The notes under the pieces are model-generated. The model saw only the letters and a program-made list of their open reading frames with translations. It did no database searches and had not been told where the DNA came from. A stretch of 64,000 bases of DNA from Bog-950 sp035299425 (GTDB lineage: Bacteria > Bacteroidota > Bacteroidia > Chitinophagales > LD1). Location of the stretch: positions 29,964-93,963 of the forward strand of contig DATGWP010000202.1 of the NCBI GenBank assembly GCA_035299425.1. The letters are read 5' to 3'. The position numbers and the translations under genes are program-made. Numbering within the stretch: the first letter of the stretch is position 1; every line of letters starts with the position of its first letter. Positions 35,101-43,007 of the stretch are shown piece by piece.

Positions 35101-35295
35101 GGTCTCGGTAATTTTTAGCTCGAACTTGCCGTCGATGTCGGTCACGGTTCCGTTGCCGGTACCCTTTACCGAAACCGTAGCGCCTATCATGGGCTCGCCG
35201 GTTTTCTTGTCTAGCAATATACCACTTATATCCTGCGCGTTAAGGCCGGCATGGCAAATTATAAAAAGTAGAAAAAGGTAGATCTGTTTCTTCAT
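32194..35295 (-). CDS. TonB-dependent receptor with CarboxypepD_reg-like domain (copy 2)
   Basis: About 1033 residues from ATG at 35295 (the 12 extra upstream residues do not fit a signal peptide). Signal peptide KKQIYLFLLFIICHAGLNAQ, a CarboxypepD_reg-like domain (GILLDKKTGEPMIGATVSVKG), and a plug with VINTRGFNSTSPVRSLQLLDG and SPLYGPNAFNGVINL precede a large barrel. The plug matches the downstream paralogue well. The protein ends LEGKNKKKPKTDL, again with a basic tail. It transports an unknown ligand using TonB energy. It is divergent from the membrane-protein gene that starts at 35377. Confidence 0.9.
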   Translation of the reverse strand: MKKQIYLFLLFIICHAGLNAQDISGILLDKKTGEPMIGATVSVKGTGNGTVTDIDGKFELKITETPPLTLVFTYIGYTPQEIAINSVMDLKRSFNIKLESEEKSLGTVEVVDSRITEKEKQSPLTIESMGLGAIKQTASSTFYEGLGTLKGVDMTAASLGFVVINTRGFNSTSPVRSLQLLDGADNQSPGLNFSVGNFAGASEIDIQKVDLIVGASSPLYGPNAFNGVINLQTKNPFYHNGLSIYVKGAERNLFEGAIRYAKSFKNKSGEDKFAMKFNFSYLRALDWQANNLAAATNSWQPATNYGGYDAVNRYGDELPTKNSLNFDDPSSRRLKPGLGQIFRTGYEEKDVLNYNIKNIKASSALHYKITDKIEARVAYNFGYGTTVYQGDNRYSINDIRIHQIRAEIVQQDKFYLRAYTTMENAGNSYDGVFTAIKLQDAQKSIAQWSNAYSQFWSNGGSGVGAPVGKVNNLLGVYSPSTSNDIDPSRPGFQNYWFPATITTDTSQWDDIRAMVNAAYDSILAINGDSLTLWHSQARTFADTISSSAFGKPRLVPGTKEYNDSLKAITSRTAFEQNGTQFFDRSKLFHVQGEYKIDVKKKNAEKNILDILVGASFRMYFPDSRGTIFSDTITDYEIRNRNSGQTSKVTVNEYNALQKDSFEIVDFTRRKITNWEVGAYLSLNRKFELDEFNALILTATVRFDRNQNFAWKRKDGKWDPIITPAASIVYSYKNNHTVRLSFSSAVRNPTLQDQFLYYNVGRAILIGNLYGVDSLVTVESFQDYLGSTPNDKNLLKWFDVPAVRPEKVQTLELGYKGIIAKKVFLDGSAYVSWYRDFLGYQIGTSLNSTVTLTGDTNYSIRQIYRVAANASDRVMTYGASVGFNYFFINNYSFNGNYSWNRLDKRGSSDPIIPAFNTPEHKFNVGISGKDIKLGNVKGFAFNVNFKWIKGFVFEGSPQFSGSIPSYSLLDAQVSYEWAKIYTTFKLGGSNLVSKKNYQVYGGPAVGRMIYGSLLVNIDQDVLEGKNKKKPKTDL

Positions 35296-35349
35296 AATCA
35301 ATTCGGTTGCACGGGTTAAATATAAACGCAATACTGTAATTTCATTTTA

Positions 35350-35357
35350 TAGATTTG
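35350..35357 (+). promoter_or_regulatory. -7 promoter box of the 35377 membrane-protein gene
   Basis: TAGATTTG exactly matches TAnnTTTG, 19 nt before the ATG. The spacer also serves the divergent TonB-receptor gene. Confidence 0.45.
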
Positions 35358-35376
35358 ACCGGACCGGAAACACTAT

Positions 35377-36975
35377 ATGCAATACGTTTCGCCTATCACT
35401 ATTCTGCATACCGATGATGAGCCGTTTAACACGGGCTTATCGCGGCGCGACCTCATGCTTGCCAAACGTGCCCTGATGGCCGAGGCCGAGCTAAACGAAA
35501 ATAAGCGGGTAATACGAAACGGCGTAGAACTTAGCAAAGAAGATATTGTAACCATGTTTGACCGGCTGGCCGCCGAAGACAACCTGGAGTTTCACGCCAA
35601 AATTTTTGCCGACAAGGCCCTGCTCGCCTTTCTGGAAAATGCCGAATGTACCAGCGAAAGCCCGCCCTTTTCTGCCGAACTTTCGGAAAATGAAGCGTAC
35701 CGCAATTTTGTAAAGCCTTATTTCCTACACTCTTTTGAGTTTGCAGTAACCAATGGGTTCCGCCAGCGCGACTTTGAAATGATAGGCTACCTGGTGCAAA
35801 CTCTAACCCTGTTTACCGCCAGCGAAACAGAACTGATAATTCAACTGGCGCCCATTGAAACCCGGCTGAGTGATTTAAAAATATACGCCGACGAGTTGGG
35901 CGATGCAATTGTAGAAACCGGCCGGTGGGATGAAGCGGAACTGGATATGCTTTTCAGCAAAGGCCTGATAGACCTGATGAACCTGCTGCCGTTTACTTTT
36001 CAGGAGCTGCGCAATGGCTACATGATATGCCTGATAAACCTTACGGTAGCCATATACAACCATGGCAGCAAGGGACTGGCTAAAGGCTATGCCCGCGCAG
36101 GACTAACCCTGGAGTGCGATGAATCGTACCGGCAGGAAATGGTAAAGCGGCTGGAGCATTATATATCGCCGCCACTGCGCAACACAAGTACAGCCGCCGA
36201 AACACAAACCGCTAACGATAACAGCGGCAAAAGTTACTGGTGGGTGGGTTTTGTAATAATAGCGGTGCTGCGTATTGTGTTTGCCATGTTTGATGACAAT
36301 AATGAACCCTACCGTAAACCTGAATACCATTTGCCGGTAACGTATGACAACACCGGGCAGGGCGAAATGCCACAGGTAGAATCTTTTGAAACACGCTACG
36401 CCAGCGATTACAATAACCACCAGTTTTTAAAATCGCTGGTAGATATGCTAAACGCACAAACATGGAACCGCCCTTTTGCAACGCCATCCGATACGCAGCC
36501 GGCTAAAAATGTGTCGTTAGGACCTGTGCGGATTTTGCTTGAAGCCAACTGGAACGTGGCAGCCGAAAAAGGAATGCTGGCCGATATAGCGCTGCCCGTT
36601 TTTTGCGAAAACAGAACAGCTATGGATATGGTGCTCTTCTACCAATCGGGTAATAAAATACAGGTGTGCCATATACCCAGCAAACAAACAGAGCAGCTAT
36701 ACATGACCCCCGGCCCTATACGGTTTATACCCATGTGGGGCATAGGCTGGAAACCCGGCCAGAAAATACAAGGGGACCTGTACCGTAATTTTGAAAACAA
36801 AAATGCGACTATTGAGACCGGCTGGTTTAAATTTCAGCAGGGCGAAATGCCTACGCAACGTGCGTTGCAGTATAACCTGCTACACAAAAACGAGCAACCC
36901 TCCTATGTATTTATGGACCTGAACGGCACACTTTACAACTGGACCATAATGGGCGATAACATCAGTTACCGGTAG
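35377..36975 (+). CDS. membrane protein with conserved N-terminal helical domain, unknown function
   Basis: A 532-residue protein without a signal peptide. Residues about 20-110 form a helical segment (LSRRDLMLAKRALMAEAELN and KEDIVTMFDRLAAEDNLEFH) of a type I recall at the start of several uncharacterised Bacteroidota proteins. Residues about 110-270 are helical. One membrane helix is near 288-303 (WWVGFVIIAVLRIVFAMF). The remaining 220 residues are presumably on the other side and include VRILLEANWNVAAEKGM and a beta-rich PVFCENRTAMDMVLFYQ segment. I do not recognise a named family. It is convergent with the Hsp70-like gene and ends 132 bp from it across a double-hairpin repeat. A functional link is only suggested by proximity. 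Confidence 0.7.
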   Translation: MQYVSPITILHTDDEPFNTGLSRRDLMLAKRALMAEAELNENKRVIRNGVELSKEDIVTMFDRLAAEDNLEFHAKIFADKALLAFLENAECTSESPPFSAELSENEAYRNFVKPYFLHSFEFAVTNGFRQRDFEMIGYLVQTLTLFTASETELIIQLAPIETRLSDLKIYADELGDAIVETGRWDEAELDMLFSKGLIDLMNLLPFTFQELRNGYMICLINLTVAIYNHGSKGLAKGYARAGLTLECDESYRQEMVKRLEHYISPPLRNTSTAAETQTANDNSGKSYWWVGFVIIAVLRIVFAMFDDNNEPYRKPEYHLPVTYDNTGQGEMPQVESFETRYASDYNNHQFLKSLVDMLNAQTWNRPFATPSDTQPAKNVSLGPVRILLEANWNVAAEKGMLADIALPVFCENRTAMDMVLFYQSGNKIQVCHIPSKQTEQLYMTPGPIRFIPMWGIGWKPGQKIQGDLYRNFENKNATIETGWFKFQQGEMPTQRALQYNLLHKNEQPSYVFMDLNGTLYNWTIMGDNISYR

Positions 36976-37015
36976 CCTGGTGTAGTTAGCTTAAGCTGTA
37001 TTTGGCTGTTATGCT

Positions 37016-37080
37016 CTCCTCCTTCGCCGCTACCGCGGCGATACTTAAGGAGGAGTGGCTCGCGAAGCGAGACGAGGTGG
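37016..37080. repeat. double-hairpin intergenic repeat, copy B (inverted relative to A)
   Basis: Read on the minus strand: CCACCTCGTCTCGCTTCGCG, then AGCCACTCCTCCTTAAG, TATCGCCGCGGTAGCGGCGA and AGGAGGAG. It has the same block order as copy A, but CTCGCGAAGCGAG replaces the outer stem and CTCCTCC/GGAGGAG replaces CCCCTCC/GGAGGGG with both sides changed. It separates two convergent genes. Confidence 0.7.
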
Positions 37081-37106
37081 TGCTTAAGTTAACTACAGCA
37101 GCAACA

Positions 37107-39611
37107 CTACTTTAACCCCGTATTAGTATAGTTGTCGTTTATCAGGTACTCATCTTTCAACTGTACGGTAATACTGTTGTTGATGGTTTTAAGTTCGATG
37201 TAGTTGCGCTCTTCAAAGGCCCGTTCACCCATCTGAAAATACTTGTGGGCCAGCGACCAGTCCTTAAAGCATTCCTCTCTAAAGCTGCGCAGGCTTTCAA
37301 ATGTTTGCACAATAAAGTCGGGGTCGTTTTTGCGTATCTCGCGCACTATGCGGCCCATGTCGTTTATTACTGCCTGTATAGCATACGATGAAGCAGCGGC
37401 CAGTATCTTTTCTTCCTCCGTCACTATCTTTTCAAACTGTTGTTTGTGGCGCGCATCGCCACGGGTGTAAATAAGGTCGCGGCAATCGTTCTTATAACTC
37501 AGATAGTATTCTTTAAAACCTGATGATGTTGATTGCGTGTGCTGCGCATCGAACAGCTGCGAGTAATAGCGCTTGCGCTCTTCTATCTGGTATAGCGAGT
37601 CGGTAACATCGTTCTGGGTTATGCGGCCCAGTTCAATCTCCAAATGAATCAGCTCTTCCTGGTAGGCTTTGTGTTGCGCTGCCTTTTCGAAATCCTGGCT
37701 GGCCAGGGCCCAGTTAAGTGTTCCTTCGCAATCGTCTTTCAATTCTGCCACTTCGTGTTTCAGCCTTTCTATATCTATACTGCGCGCCATGGGTTTAAAA
37801 ATATCGGAGAACTCCTGCCCCGAACTGATGCAGTAGGCCAGCACCTTTATATCGCGCGACTCGCTGATTTCAAATATCAGTTCCACATCCGAGCCACGGT
37901 AAATATCGCCGGTTAGGTCGGTGCCTTTAATCTGCAAATGCCCCAGCGGTATGCACGATGCCGGCCGCGAAAACTTGTCGCCCTCGTACATATTTATCAG
38001 CACCGAATCGCTGCTGCCTTTCAGCAATGTTTTTGAAAACGTCTTGGTAAGCGTGCGCTTAAGGGGCAGCAAATTGTTTTTGGCAAACACCGCCTCCAGC
38101 CTTGTGTTCTGGCTGTTTACATTGTCTACCTCCAGGCAAATATCGTTAGGCAGGGTTTGCCCGTATACACTGTAAGTGCCCTGCTCTACCTCTATGGTAT
38201 GGGGCTCTTTGTAAACGCTGTTGTTGGCTGCATCAAAAATTTCGAAAGCAAAATCATTGCGAGCTTTTAGCAGCAATGATAGAATAACCGTGTTCTTGTT
38301 TTTAAGCGGAATGAGGCCGGTGTCAAACCCGCCGTCTTTGCGGGTTACACGGTAGAAGTATCCTGCCGTGTCGCCTTCAGCCAGCATTACCAATACTTCA
38401 TCGGTATCGCTGGTTTGCTTGTTATACGAATACCGGATGCGGAACTGGCTGTCCTTCTTTTTCTCCTCACCGGTACCGGTGTTGGCAACAGGCACTTGTG
38501 TGCTCCTCAGTTTTGATGAGGCAAAATATGCCGCACCAATAGCAATAGCAGTGGTAGGGTCTATCGTATTGTTTACCTCTACGCCTATGCTCTCCGCCAA
38601 CAGGCTTCGCACCAACGGTATGTAGGTGCTGCCCCCTACCAGTACTATTTGCCGTATATCGGCAGCGGTAAGGTTGTTGGTTTTTAATAGTGCATCTACC
38701 AAATCGATAGTGCCCTGAATTTTTGGCCGTACTATGTCTTCAAAATCTGCGCGGCGTATGTTCAGGTATTCGTCATTCAACTGTCCGTTCTCATCGGTAA
38801 AATCAAATTCAAGTTCTGCGGTTTCTGATACCGAAAGTTCCTTCTTCAACTCCTCGGCTTTGTGTTGCAGTATGTAGTAAAGCTTGTTGTAGGCTCCACC
38901 AGTGTTCCGCATTTTATCAAACAGGCCATCTATACTATACTTCAACTCCAGGTAAGGTACTATCAGCTTTTCAATAATCAGGTTATCAAAATCGAGGCCG
39001 CCCAGGTAGTTATCGCCTTTATGGTCCAGCACACGCATCTCGTCACCTATTTCTACCAGTGCCACATCAAAGGTTCCGCCACCCAAATCGTACACCAGCC
39101 ATTTGCCTTCCAGCTTTTCGCGATCGGCTATTTTATTGGCAAAGGCAAGGCTGGCAGCTATAGGCTCCTGCAACAACAATACCTCTTCTATCCCCGCCTG
39201 GTAGCCGGCTTCTTTGGTAGCGTTAGATTGCAGCGTATCGAACGATGACGGAATAGTAATAACCGCCGCGGTAAGCGGCAGGCCCGAAAAATTAAAGTTC
39301 TTCAGCTCTTTTAAAACCAGTGCCGATAACTCGATAGGCGATACAAAACTGGTGTTCGACTCTACAAAGTAAGTTTGGCCGGTGCCCATCTTCCGCTTAA
39401 ACGAATGGAACACATTGCCGGGGTCTTTGCCTATTAGTTCACGCGCCTTTTCACCTACAATAGTTCTGCCATTGCGAAAAGCCACACAAGAGGGCAGGGT
39501 TTCTTTATGCCCTACCGGGTTTTTAAAAATCTCTACCCCATTGCTGCCGCTAAAACCCAGCAGCGAGTTGGTAGTTCCTAAATCTATTCCAAAGCTAATT
39601 CTGTCCGACAT
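37107..39611 (-). CDS. Hsp70-like (DnaK-family) protein with a divergent C-terminal half
   Basis: An 834-residue protein. Residues 1 to about 385 are a DnaK-type ATPase domain with GIDLGTTNS (phosphate 1), VYDLGGGTFDVALVEI (about 172-187, phosphate 2) and VLVGGSTYIPLVR (about 325-337, adenosine). After that it departs from DnaK. About 400-620 is beta-rich (substrate-binding-like or new), and about 620-834 is mostly helical, with no typical EEVD-like end. It is 4 bp downstream of a small GrpE-like gene on the same strand, so the pair looks like an ATPase with its nucleotide-exchange factor. No J-domain protein is seen nearby. A specialised chaperone role is likely; substrate unknown. Confidence 0.88.
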   Translation of the reverse strand: MSDRISFGIDLGTTNSLLGFSGSNGVEIFKNPVGHKETLPSCVAFRNGRTIVGEKARELIGKDPGNVFHSFKRKMGTGQTYFVESNTSFVSPIELSALVLKELKNFNFSGLPLTAAVITIPSSFDTLQSNATKEAGYQAGIEEVLLLQEPIAASLAFANKIADREKLEGKWLVYDLGGGTFDVALVEIGDEMRVLDHKGDNYLGGLDFDNLIIEKLIVPYLELKYSIDGLFDKMRNTGGAYNKLYYILQHKAEELKKELSVSETAELEFDFTDENGQLNDEYLNIRRADFEDIVRPKIQGTIDLVDALLKTNNLTAADIRQIVLVGGSTYIPLVRSLLAESIGVEVNNTIDPTTAIAIGAAYFASSKLRSTQVPVANTGTGEEKKKDSQFRIRYSYNKQTSDTDEVLVMLAEGDTAGYFYRVTRKDGGFDTGLIPLKNKNTVILSLLLKARNDFAFEIFDAANNSVYKEPHTIEVEQGTYSVYGQTLPNDICLEVDNVNSQNTRLEAVFAKNNLLPLKRTLTKTFSKTLLKGSSDSVLINMYEGDKFSRPASCIPLGHLQIKGTDLTGDIYRGSDVELIFEISESRDIKVLAYCISSGQEFSDIFKPMARSIDIERLKHEVAELKDDCEGTLNWALASQDFEKAAQHKAYQEELIHLEIELGRITQNDVTDSLYQIEERKRYYSQLFDAQHTQSTSSGFKEYYLSYKNDCRDLIYTRGDARHKQQFEKIVTEEEKILAAASSYAIQAVINDMGRIVREIRKNDPDFIVQTFESLRSFREECFKDWSLAHKYFQMGERAFEERNYIELKTINNSITVQLKDEYLINDNYTNTGLK

Positions 39612-39614
39612 ATC

Positions 39615-39938
39615 TTATTTCTTTTCGCCACCTACAATAACAACGGCCCTTTGAATAATGTTTCTACTCCCATCCTTTACCGCGTATACGGCAGGCTTTA
39701 TACTTTCTGATATTACCATGTTACCAATATTATCTACCATCAGGTTGGCTTCACAATCGGTGCGGCTGGTTTCGTACGCCTCACCGGTAGGGTCATGTAC
39801 TATAATGCCTTCTTCCTCCAGGTAATTGTTTACGCGGCTGCAGGCACGCAGCACCGGTTGCAGGTTTTCGCGGCCCGCATGTTTCTTTATCTCGTGCAGC
39901 TGGTTTACCAGCTTTAGCAAGGTAGGTTCTGTTATCAT
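39615..39938 (-). CDS. small GrpE-like protein, putative nucleotide-exchange factor
   Basis: A 107-residue cytoplasmic protein. The N-terminal half is helical (LLKLVNQLHEIKKHAG and LQPVLRACSRVNNYLEE). From about residue 50 it follows the GrpE C-terminal pattern: IVHDPTGEAYETSRTDCE (compare GrpE v.dp.Ge.fd...h), then SIKPAVYAVKDGSRNIIQRA and VVIVG. It is much shorter than canonical GrpE (about 170-200 residues). It lies immediately upstream of the Hsp70-like gene (4-bp spacing), consistent with being its exchange factor. The family call is by pattern only. Confidence 0.6.
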   Translation of the reverse strand: MITEPTLLKLVNQLHEIKKHAGRENLQPVLRACSRVNNYLEEEGIIVHDPTGEAYETSRTDCEANLMVDNIGNMVISESIKPAVYAVKDGSRNIIQRAVVIVGGEKK

Positions 39939-40100
39939 ACTGCAATTTGTAGTATCGGGTCAGAAAATCAAAATCTTTTTTCGCAACATTATTAGCCGCC
40001 CCACAACCCTCTAACTCCCTAAAGGGAAAACCGCCATGCAGAAACAGCCATGATGGTAACAAATCAGGTTTGCGCTATACTTATAATTCGCAACCATTAT

Positions 40101-40108
40101 TAGTTTTG
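40101..40108 (+). promoter_or_regulatory. -7 promoter box of the asparaginase-domain gene
   Basis: TAGTTTTG exactly matches TAnnTTTG and ends 5 nt before the ATG, suggesting a leaderless transcript. Confidence 0.45.
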
Positions 40109-40113
40109 CCTAC

Positions 40114-40605
40114 ATGGCTATTAAAGTTCTAATTACCGGGGGCACCTTCGATAAGGAATACGATGAATTGAGCGGTAAACTCTTTTTTAAAGACACCCAC
40201 CTGCCCGAGATATTAAAACTGGGCCGCAGCAACCTGGTGGTAAGCATAAGCACGCTTATGATGATAGACAGCCTGGAAATGACGGATGCCGACCGGGATA
40301 TTATCATCAGCCACTGCAGCCAATGCAACGAAGATAAAATAGTAATTACCCACGGTACCGACACCATGCACCTTACCGCCAAAAAACTGGGTGAGGCCGG
40401 CCTGGATAAAACCATAGTGCTTACCGGCGCCATGGTGCCCTATAAGTTTGGCAGCTCCGATGGGCTATTTAACATGGGTAGTGCACTGGCTTTTGTGCAA
40501 ACCCTGCCCAAGGGGGTGTATGTAGCCATGAATGGCAAATACTTCGACTGGCACAACGTGCGTAAAAACAAGGCGGCGGGTATTTTTGAAGAGTTGGGCA
40601 AATAA
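40114..40605 (+). CDS. short asparaginase-domain protein
   Basis: A 163-residue protein matching only the N-terminal half of L-asparaginase: TGGTFDKEYDE near residues 8-18 (first catalytic Thr), THGTDTMHLTAKKLG near 76-90 (second Thr and Asp), and GAMVPYKFGSSDGLFNMG. The full enzyme (about 330 residues) has a second domain that supplies part of the dimer active site; it is absent, and the frame ends naturally (FEELGK, stop). Short asparaginase-domain proteins of this size exist as a family, so this is probably complete rather than truncated. Whether it hydrolyses asparagine is unclear. Confidence 0.85.
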   Translation: MAIKVLITGGTFDKEYDELSGKLFFKDTHLPEILKLGRSNLVVSISTLMMIDSLEMTDADRDIIISHCSQCNEDKIVITHGTDTMHLTAKKLGEAGLDKTIVLTGAMVPYKFGSSDGLFNMGSALAFVQTLPKGVYVAMNGKYFDWHNVRKNKAAGIFEELGK

Positions 40606-40703
40606 GCGTTTTTACCTGTTAAAACACCTTTTTGTACAAAGCGGGTAAAAACATTTGCTATTTCATTTCTCTTTATATCTTCGGCTGTCAGAAAAATAAA
40701 CAC

Positions 40704-41141
40704 ATGACTAAAAAACTCCTCTCGATATTAGTGGTGCTGGTGCTGATAGCCGGCTGCAGCAAAGAAAAGGTATATAAGGAAAACCTGGAAGGCACCTGGG
40801 AAGTGTATAAGTACCTGCTATACAACACCGACAAAACGGTTCAGTTTCAGGCGCAAAACCCTAACTATACCATTAGCTTTACCAATGGCGGTACATTCAC
40901 CGAGTTTATGACCACGCCGGATTCTACCTATGTAAATGGCACTTATACTTTTAAAGATAATGATGAGAAGATTGTTTTAGAGAATACTTATTTAACCTTT
41001 GTGCTTGATACTGCCGGCGATAGTGTTTTTACATCGCACACGCATAAACGCGAATACACTATCTTCAACCTGACCCGCGACCATGTGCAACTGCGCAACG
41101 ATAGCTCGCAGCTATACATGGATAAACTGGAAATAGAATAA
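40704..41141 (+). CDS. lipocalin-like lipoprotein (copy 1)
   Basis: A 145-residue lipoprotein from ATG at 40704: MTKKLLSILVVLVLIAGCSK, lipobox LIAGC. The mature part is short and beta-rich, with a LEGTWEVYKYLLYNTDK opening typical of lipocalin-like (Lipocalin_5-type) Bacteroidota proteins and a DHVQLRNDSSQLYMDKL end. Ligand unknown. The following gene is a paralogue. The longer frame upstream (from 40632) lacks a signal and is discarded. Confidence 0.75.
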   Translation: MTKKLLSILVVLVLIAGCSKEKVYKENLEGTWEVYKYLLYNTDKTVQFQAQNPNYTISFTNGGTFTEFMTTPDSTYVNGTYTFKDNDEKIVLENTYLTFVLDTAGDSVFTSHTHKREYTIFNLTRDHVQLRNDSSQLYMDKLEIE

Positions 41142-41169
41142 TTTTAATAGACTAATAAACACCTATAAC

Positions 41170-41661
41170 GTGAATAAAACCATCGTCATCTCTCTCGGAT
41201 TATTATTGCTGCTGGCAGCCTGCGACCGCAAAGCATTTGTAAAAAAGATAACCGGTACCTGGAGCCTGGATAAATATCTGAACAACGGCCTTGATAAGAC
41301 CTTACAATTTGACACTACTTTCCGCGAGTGGCAATTAACCATAGGCGATGCCGGTACCAAAGCATACACCAAAAGCTGGATGGAGTTTGTATTAACTCCG
41401 GACTCTTTGGTTGTGTTCGATACACTAAGCTACGATTCTGTAGCTATGACTTATGATATTGATACCAACAGATACTATTTTATAGATACTGCCCGCTACC
41501 CACACCTGGAAACCGGTACCTGGGAGTTGCTGAACAGCGAAGAAGACCTGCAACTTAGAAACGACTCCAGCAGCGCTGTAGAAATTTTCCGCATACTGGA
41601 TCTTACCAAAAACAACCTAACAATCCGTAAAGGAAACGAAGAGTTTTACTTAGGTAAATAG
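41170..41661 (+). CDS. lipocalin-like lipoprotein (copy 2)
   Basis: This 163-residue lipoprotein with a GTG start (NKTIVISLGLLLLLAACDRK, lipobox) is paralogous to the preceding gene and 28 bp downstream. It keeps the ITGTWSLDKYLNNGLDK opening and an EEDLQLRNDSSSAVEIFRIL ending. It is slightly longer, with an extra DTLSYDSVAMTYDIDTNRYY segment. The pair is probably one transcript ending at the hairpin at 41694-41731. Envelope location is inferred; function unknown. Confidence 0.75.
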   Translation: MNKTIVISLGLLLLLAACDRKAFVKKITGTWSLDKYLNNGLDKTLQFDTTFREWQLTIGDAGTKAYTKSWMEFVLTPDSLVVFDTLSYDSVAMTYDIDTNRYYFIDTARYPHLETGTWELLNSEEDLQLRNDSSSAVEIFRILDLTKNNLTIRKGNEEFYLGK

Positions 41662-41693
41662 TATTGAGTAGCTAGTATTAAGTATTGAGATAT

Positions 41694-41731
41694 AAAAGCA
41701 AAGCCGGTTCTGTTGAATCGGCTTTGCTTTT
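41694..41731. terminator. bidirectional terminator between convergent genes
   Basis: AAAAGCAAAGCCG and CGGCTTTGCTTTT form a perfect 13-bp stem with U/A-runs, between the lipoprotein pair and the phosphatase-like gene. A GTATTGAGTA-type direct repeat (41661-41690) lies just before it. Confidence 0.8.
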
Positions 41732-41784
41732 ATACGGTGGTTTACCGTAACCTTCGGTAGCATTATTGCCGACTGCCAACTATT

Positions 41785-42867
41785 TTACTTCACTAGAATA
41801 TCTATGGCCTTGGCCACCGGGTGGTTATCGGTATAAGTTGTGCCCAGTAGCCTGGCTATGGTTTGAGCTATCTGGCTTTGCGTATACTTTTTACCTCCCT
41901 TCACCTCGCCATTGGCCGGCACATCAGGGCCTATGGCAGCCAGCCATATATTGTGCGCAGTGGCTATTACCTGACCATGGTGGCGCCACATAGCAGGGCG
42001 CTTGTTGCCGCGGCCATGGTCGCAGGTAATAATAAGCGTGGTCTTATTTTTATACTGCGGGTCGCTTTGTATAAAAGCCCACAGGTCGGCAATAAAGCGG
42101 TCTTCCATGGCAGCAGTTTCCAGGTAGGCATCGTATTGGCCACCGTGGCCAAAGTGGTCGGTTTCATCAAAACCGATAAAAGCAAAACGCGGATGGTTGC
42201 GGTGCAGGTATTCTTTGGCAAAATGATAGGTCATGCTATCGGTTTCGGCAAAAGGGTTTACTGCCGGCCGGGTAGTTTGCCACTCCTTATAGCTTTCGGT
42301 GCCGCAGGTAACTACATTGTTTTCCTTTTTAAAATTTACAAACACCGGTACTTTATTCCTATCGCTGTTAATAATGCGCGGAAACGCATCCCAGGTGCCA
42401 AACGCCGCTATCTTGCCTTCAAACCCTTTTTGCGCAGCTACAAAATCAAAAATATTGTTGTGCGGGTTATTAGGGTACTCATTGCTATTGATGCTATTAA
42501 ACGCATGGCCGCAAAAAATCTCGCTGTAACCGGGGTACGAAAACTTATGAATGTTGGTCACCCGCATTTTTGAGCCTTTCCACCGGTTGCCTATCAGCGT
42601 ACCTTTGGCGGCTATTGTATCCCAGAAAAACGGCATCAGTTTTCTGCGGCTTTCTTCGGGGGTGGCAGCAGCATACTTCAACTTCAGTTTGTCTACATCA
42701 CTTTTTACAAACTTATCTGTCATCCACATTTTATCTACCCCGCCAAACAATTCCTGCCACCGGTAGCCGTCCCAGGTTACCAGTATTACATTTTCTGTTT
42801 TATGAGGCTGTTGGGCATAAGCGCAAATAGAAATGAAAAGCAGTAGTGCGGGTAGAAACTTTTTCAT
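41785..42867 (-). CDS. alkaline-phosphatase-superfamily protein, secreted
   Basis: A 360-residue protein with a signal peptide (MKKFLPALLLFISICAYAQ). Metal-site features are VILVTWDGYRW near the start (first Asp), HKFSYPGYSEIFCGH (nucleophile Ser/Thr region), FAFIGFDETDHFGHGG (Asp/His pair) and IITCDHGRGNKRP near the end (Asp-His). This layout fits the nucleotide pyrophosphatase/phosphodiesterase-like branch. The substrate (phosphate mono- or diester, or sulfate) is not evident. It is convergent with the lipoprotein pair and followed upstream by a long hairpin terminator of the next gene. Confidence 0.82.
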   Translation of the reverse strand: MKKFLPALLLFISICAYAQQPHKTENVILVTWDGYRWQELFGGVDKMWMTDKFVKSDVDKLKLKYAAATPEESRRKLMPFFWDTIAAKGTLIGNRWKGSKMRVTNIHKFSYPGYSEIFCGHAFNSINSNEYPNNPHNNIFDFVAAQKGFEGKIAAFGTWDAFPRIINSDRNKVPVFVNFKKENNVVTCGTESYKEWQTTRPAVNPFAETDSMTYHFAKEYLHRNHPRFAFIGFDETDHFGHGGQYDAYLETAAMEDRFIADLWAFIQSDPQYKNKTTLIITCDHGRGNKRPAMWRHHGQVIATAHNIWLAAIGPDVPANGEVKGGKKYTQSQIAQTIARLLGTTYTDNHPVAKAIDILVK

Positions 42868-42955
42868 AGCTCAATAAAACGTGTTTGATGTAAGTATATA
42901 ATTAGGGCAATGTAAAGTTACTGTTTACTGCCATATCGCACTAGCGCATTCATTT

Positions 42956-42988
42956 AACCCCGAAAGGGTTTGAAACCCTTTCGGGGTT
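42956..42988 (-). terminator. perfect 16-bp hairpin after the TraB/GumN gene
   Basis: AACCCCGAAAGGGTTT and AAACCCTTTCGGGGTT pair fully around one G, 20 bp beyond the TraB/GumN stop on the minus strand. This AACCCCGAAAGGG-type hairpin is, from memory, also a common dispersed element in the phylum. Confidence 0.7.
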
Positions 42989-43007
42989 ACCATAAACTAA
43001 AGATTAA

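Noticed and set aside
39793..40062. 89-codon minus-strand frame overlapping the GrpE-like gene
   Set aside because: It shares the strand but is in another frame, lacks a family match and would overlap the better-supported gene.
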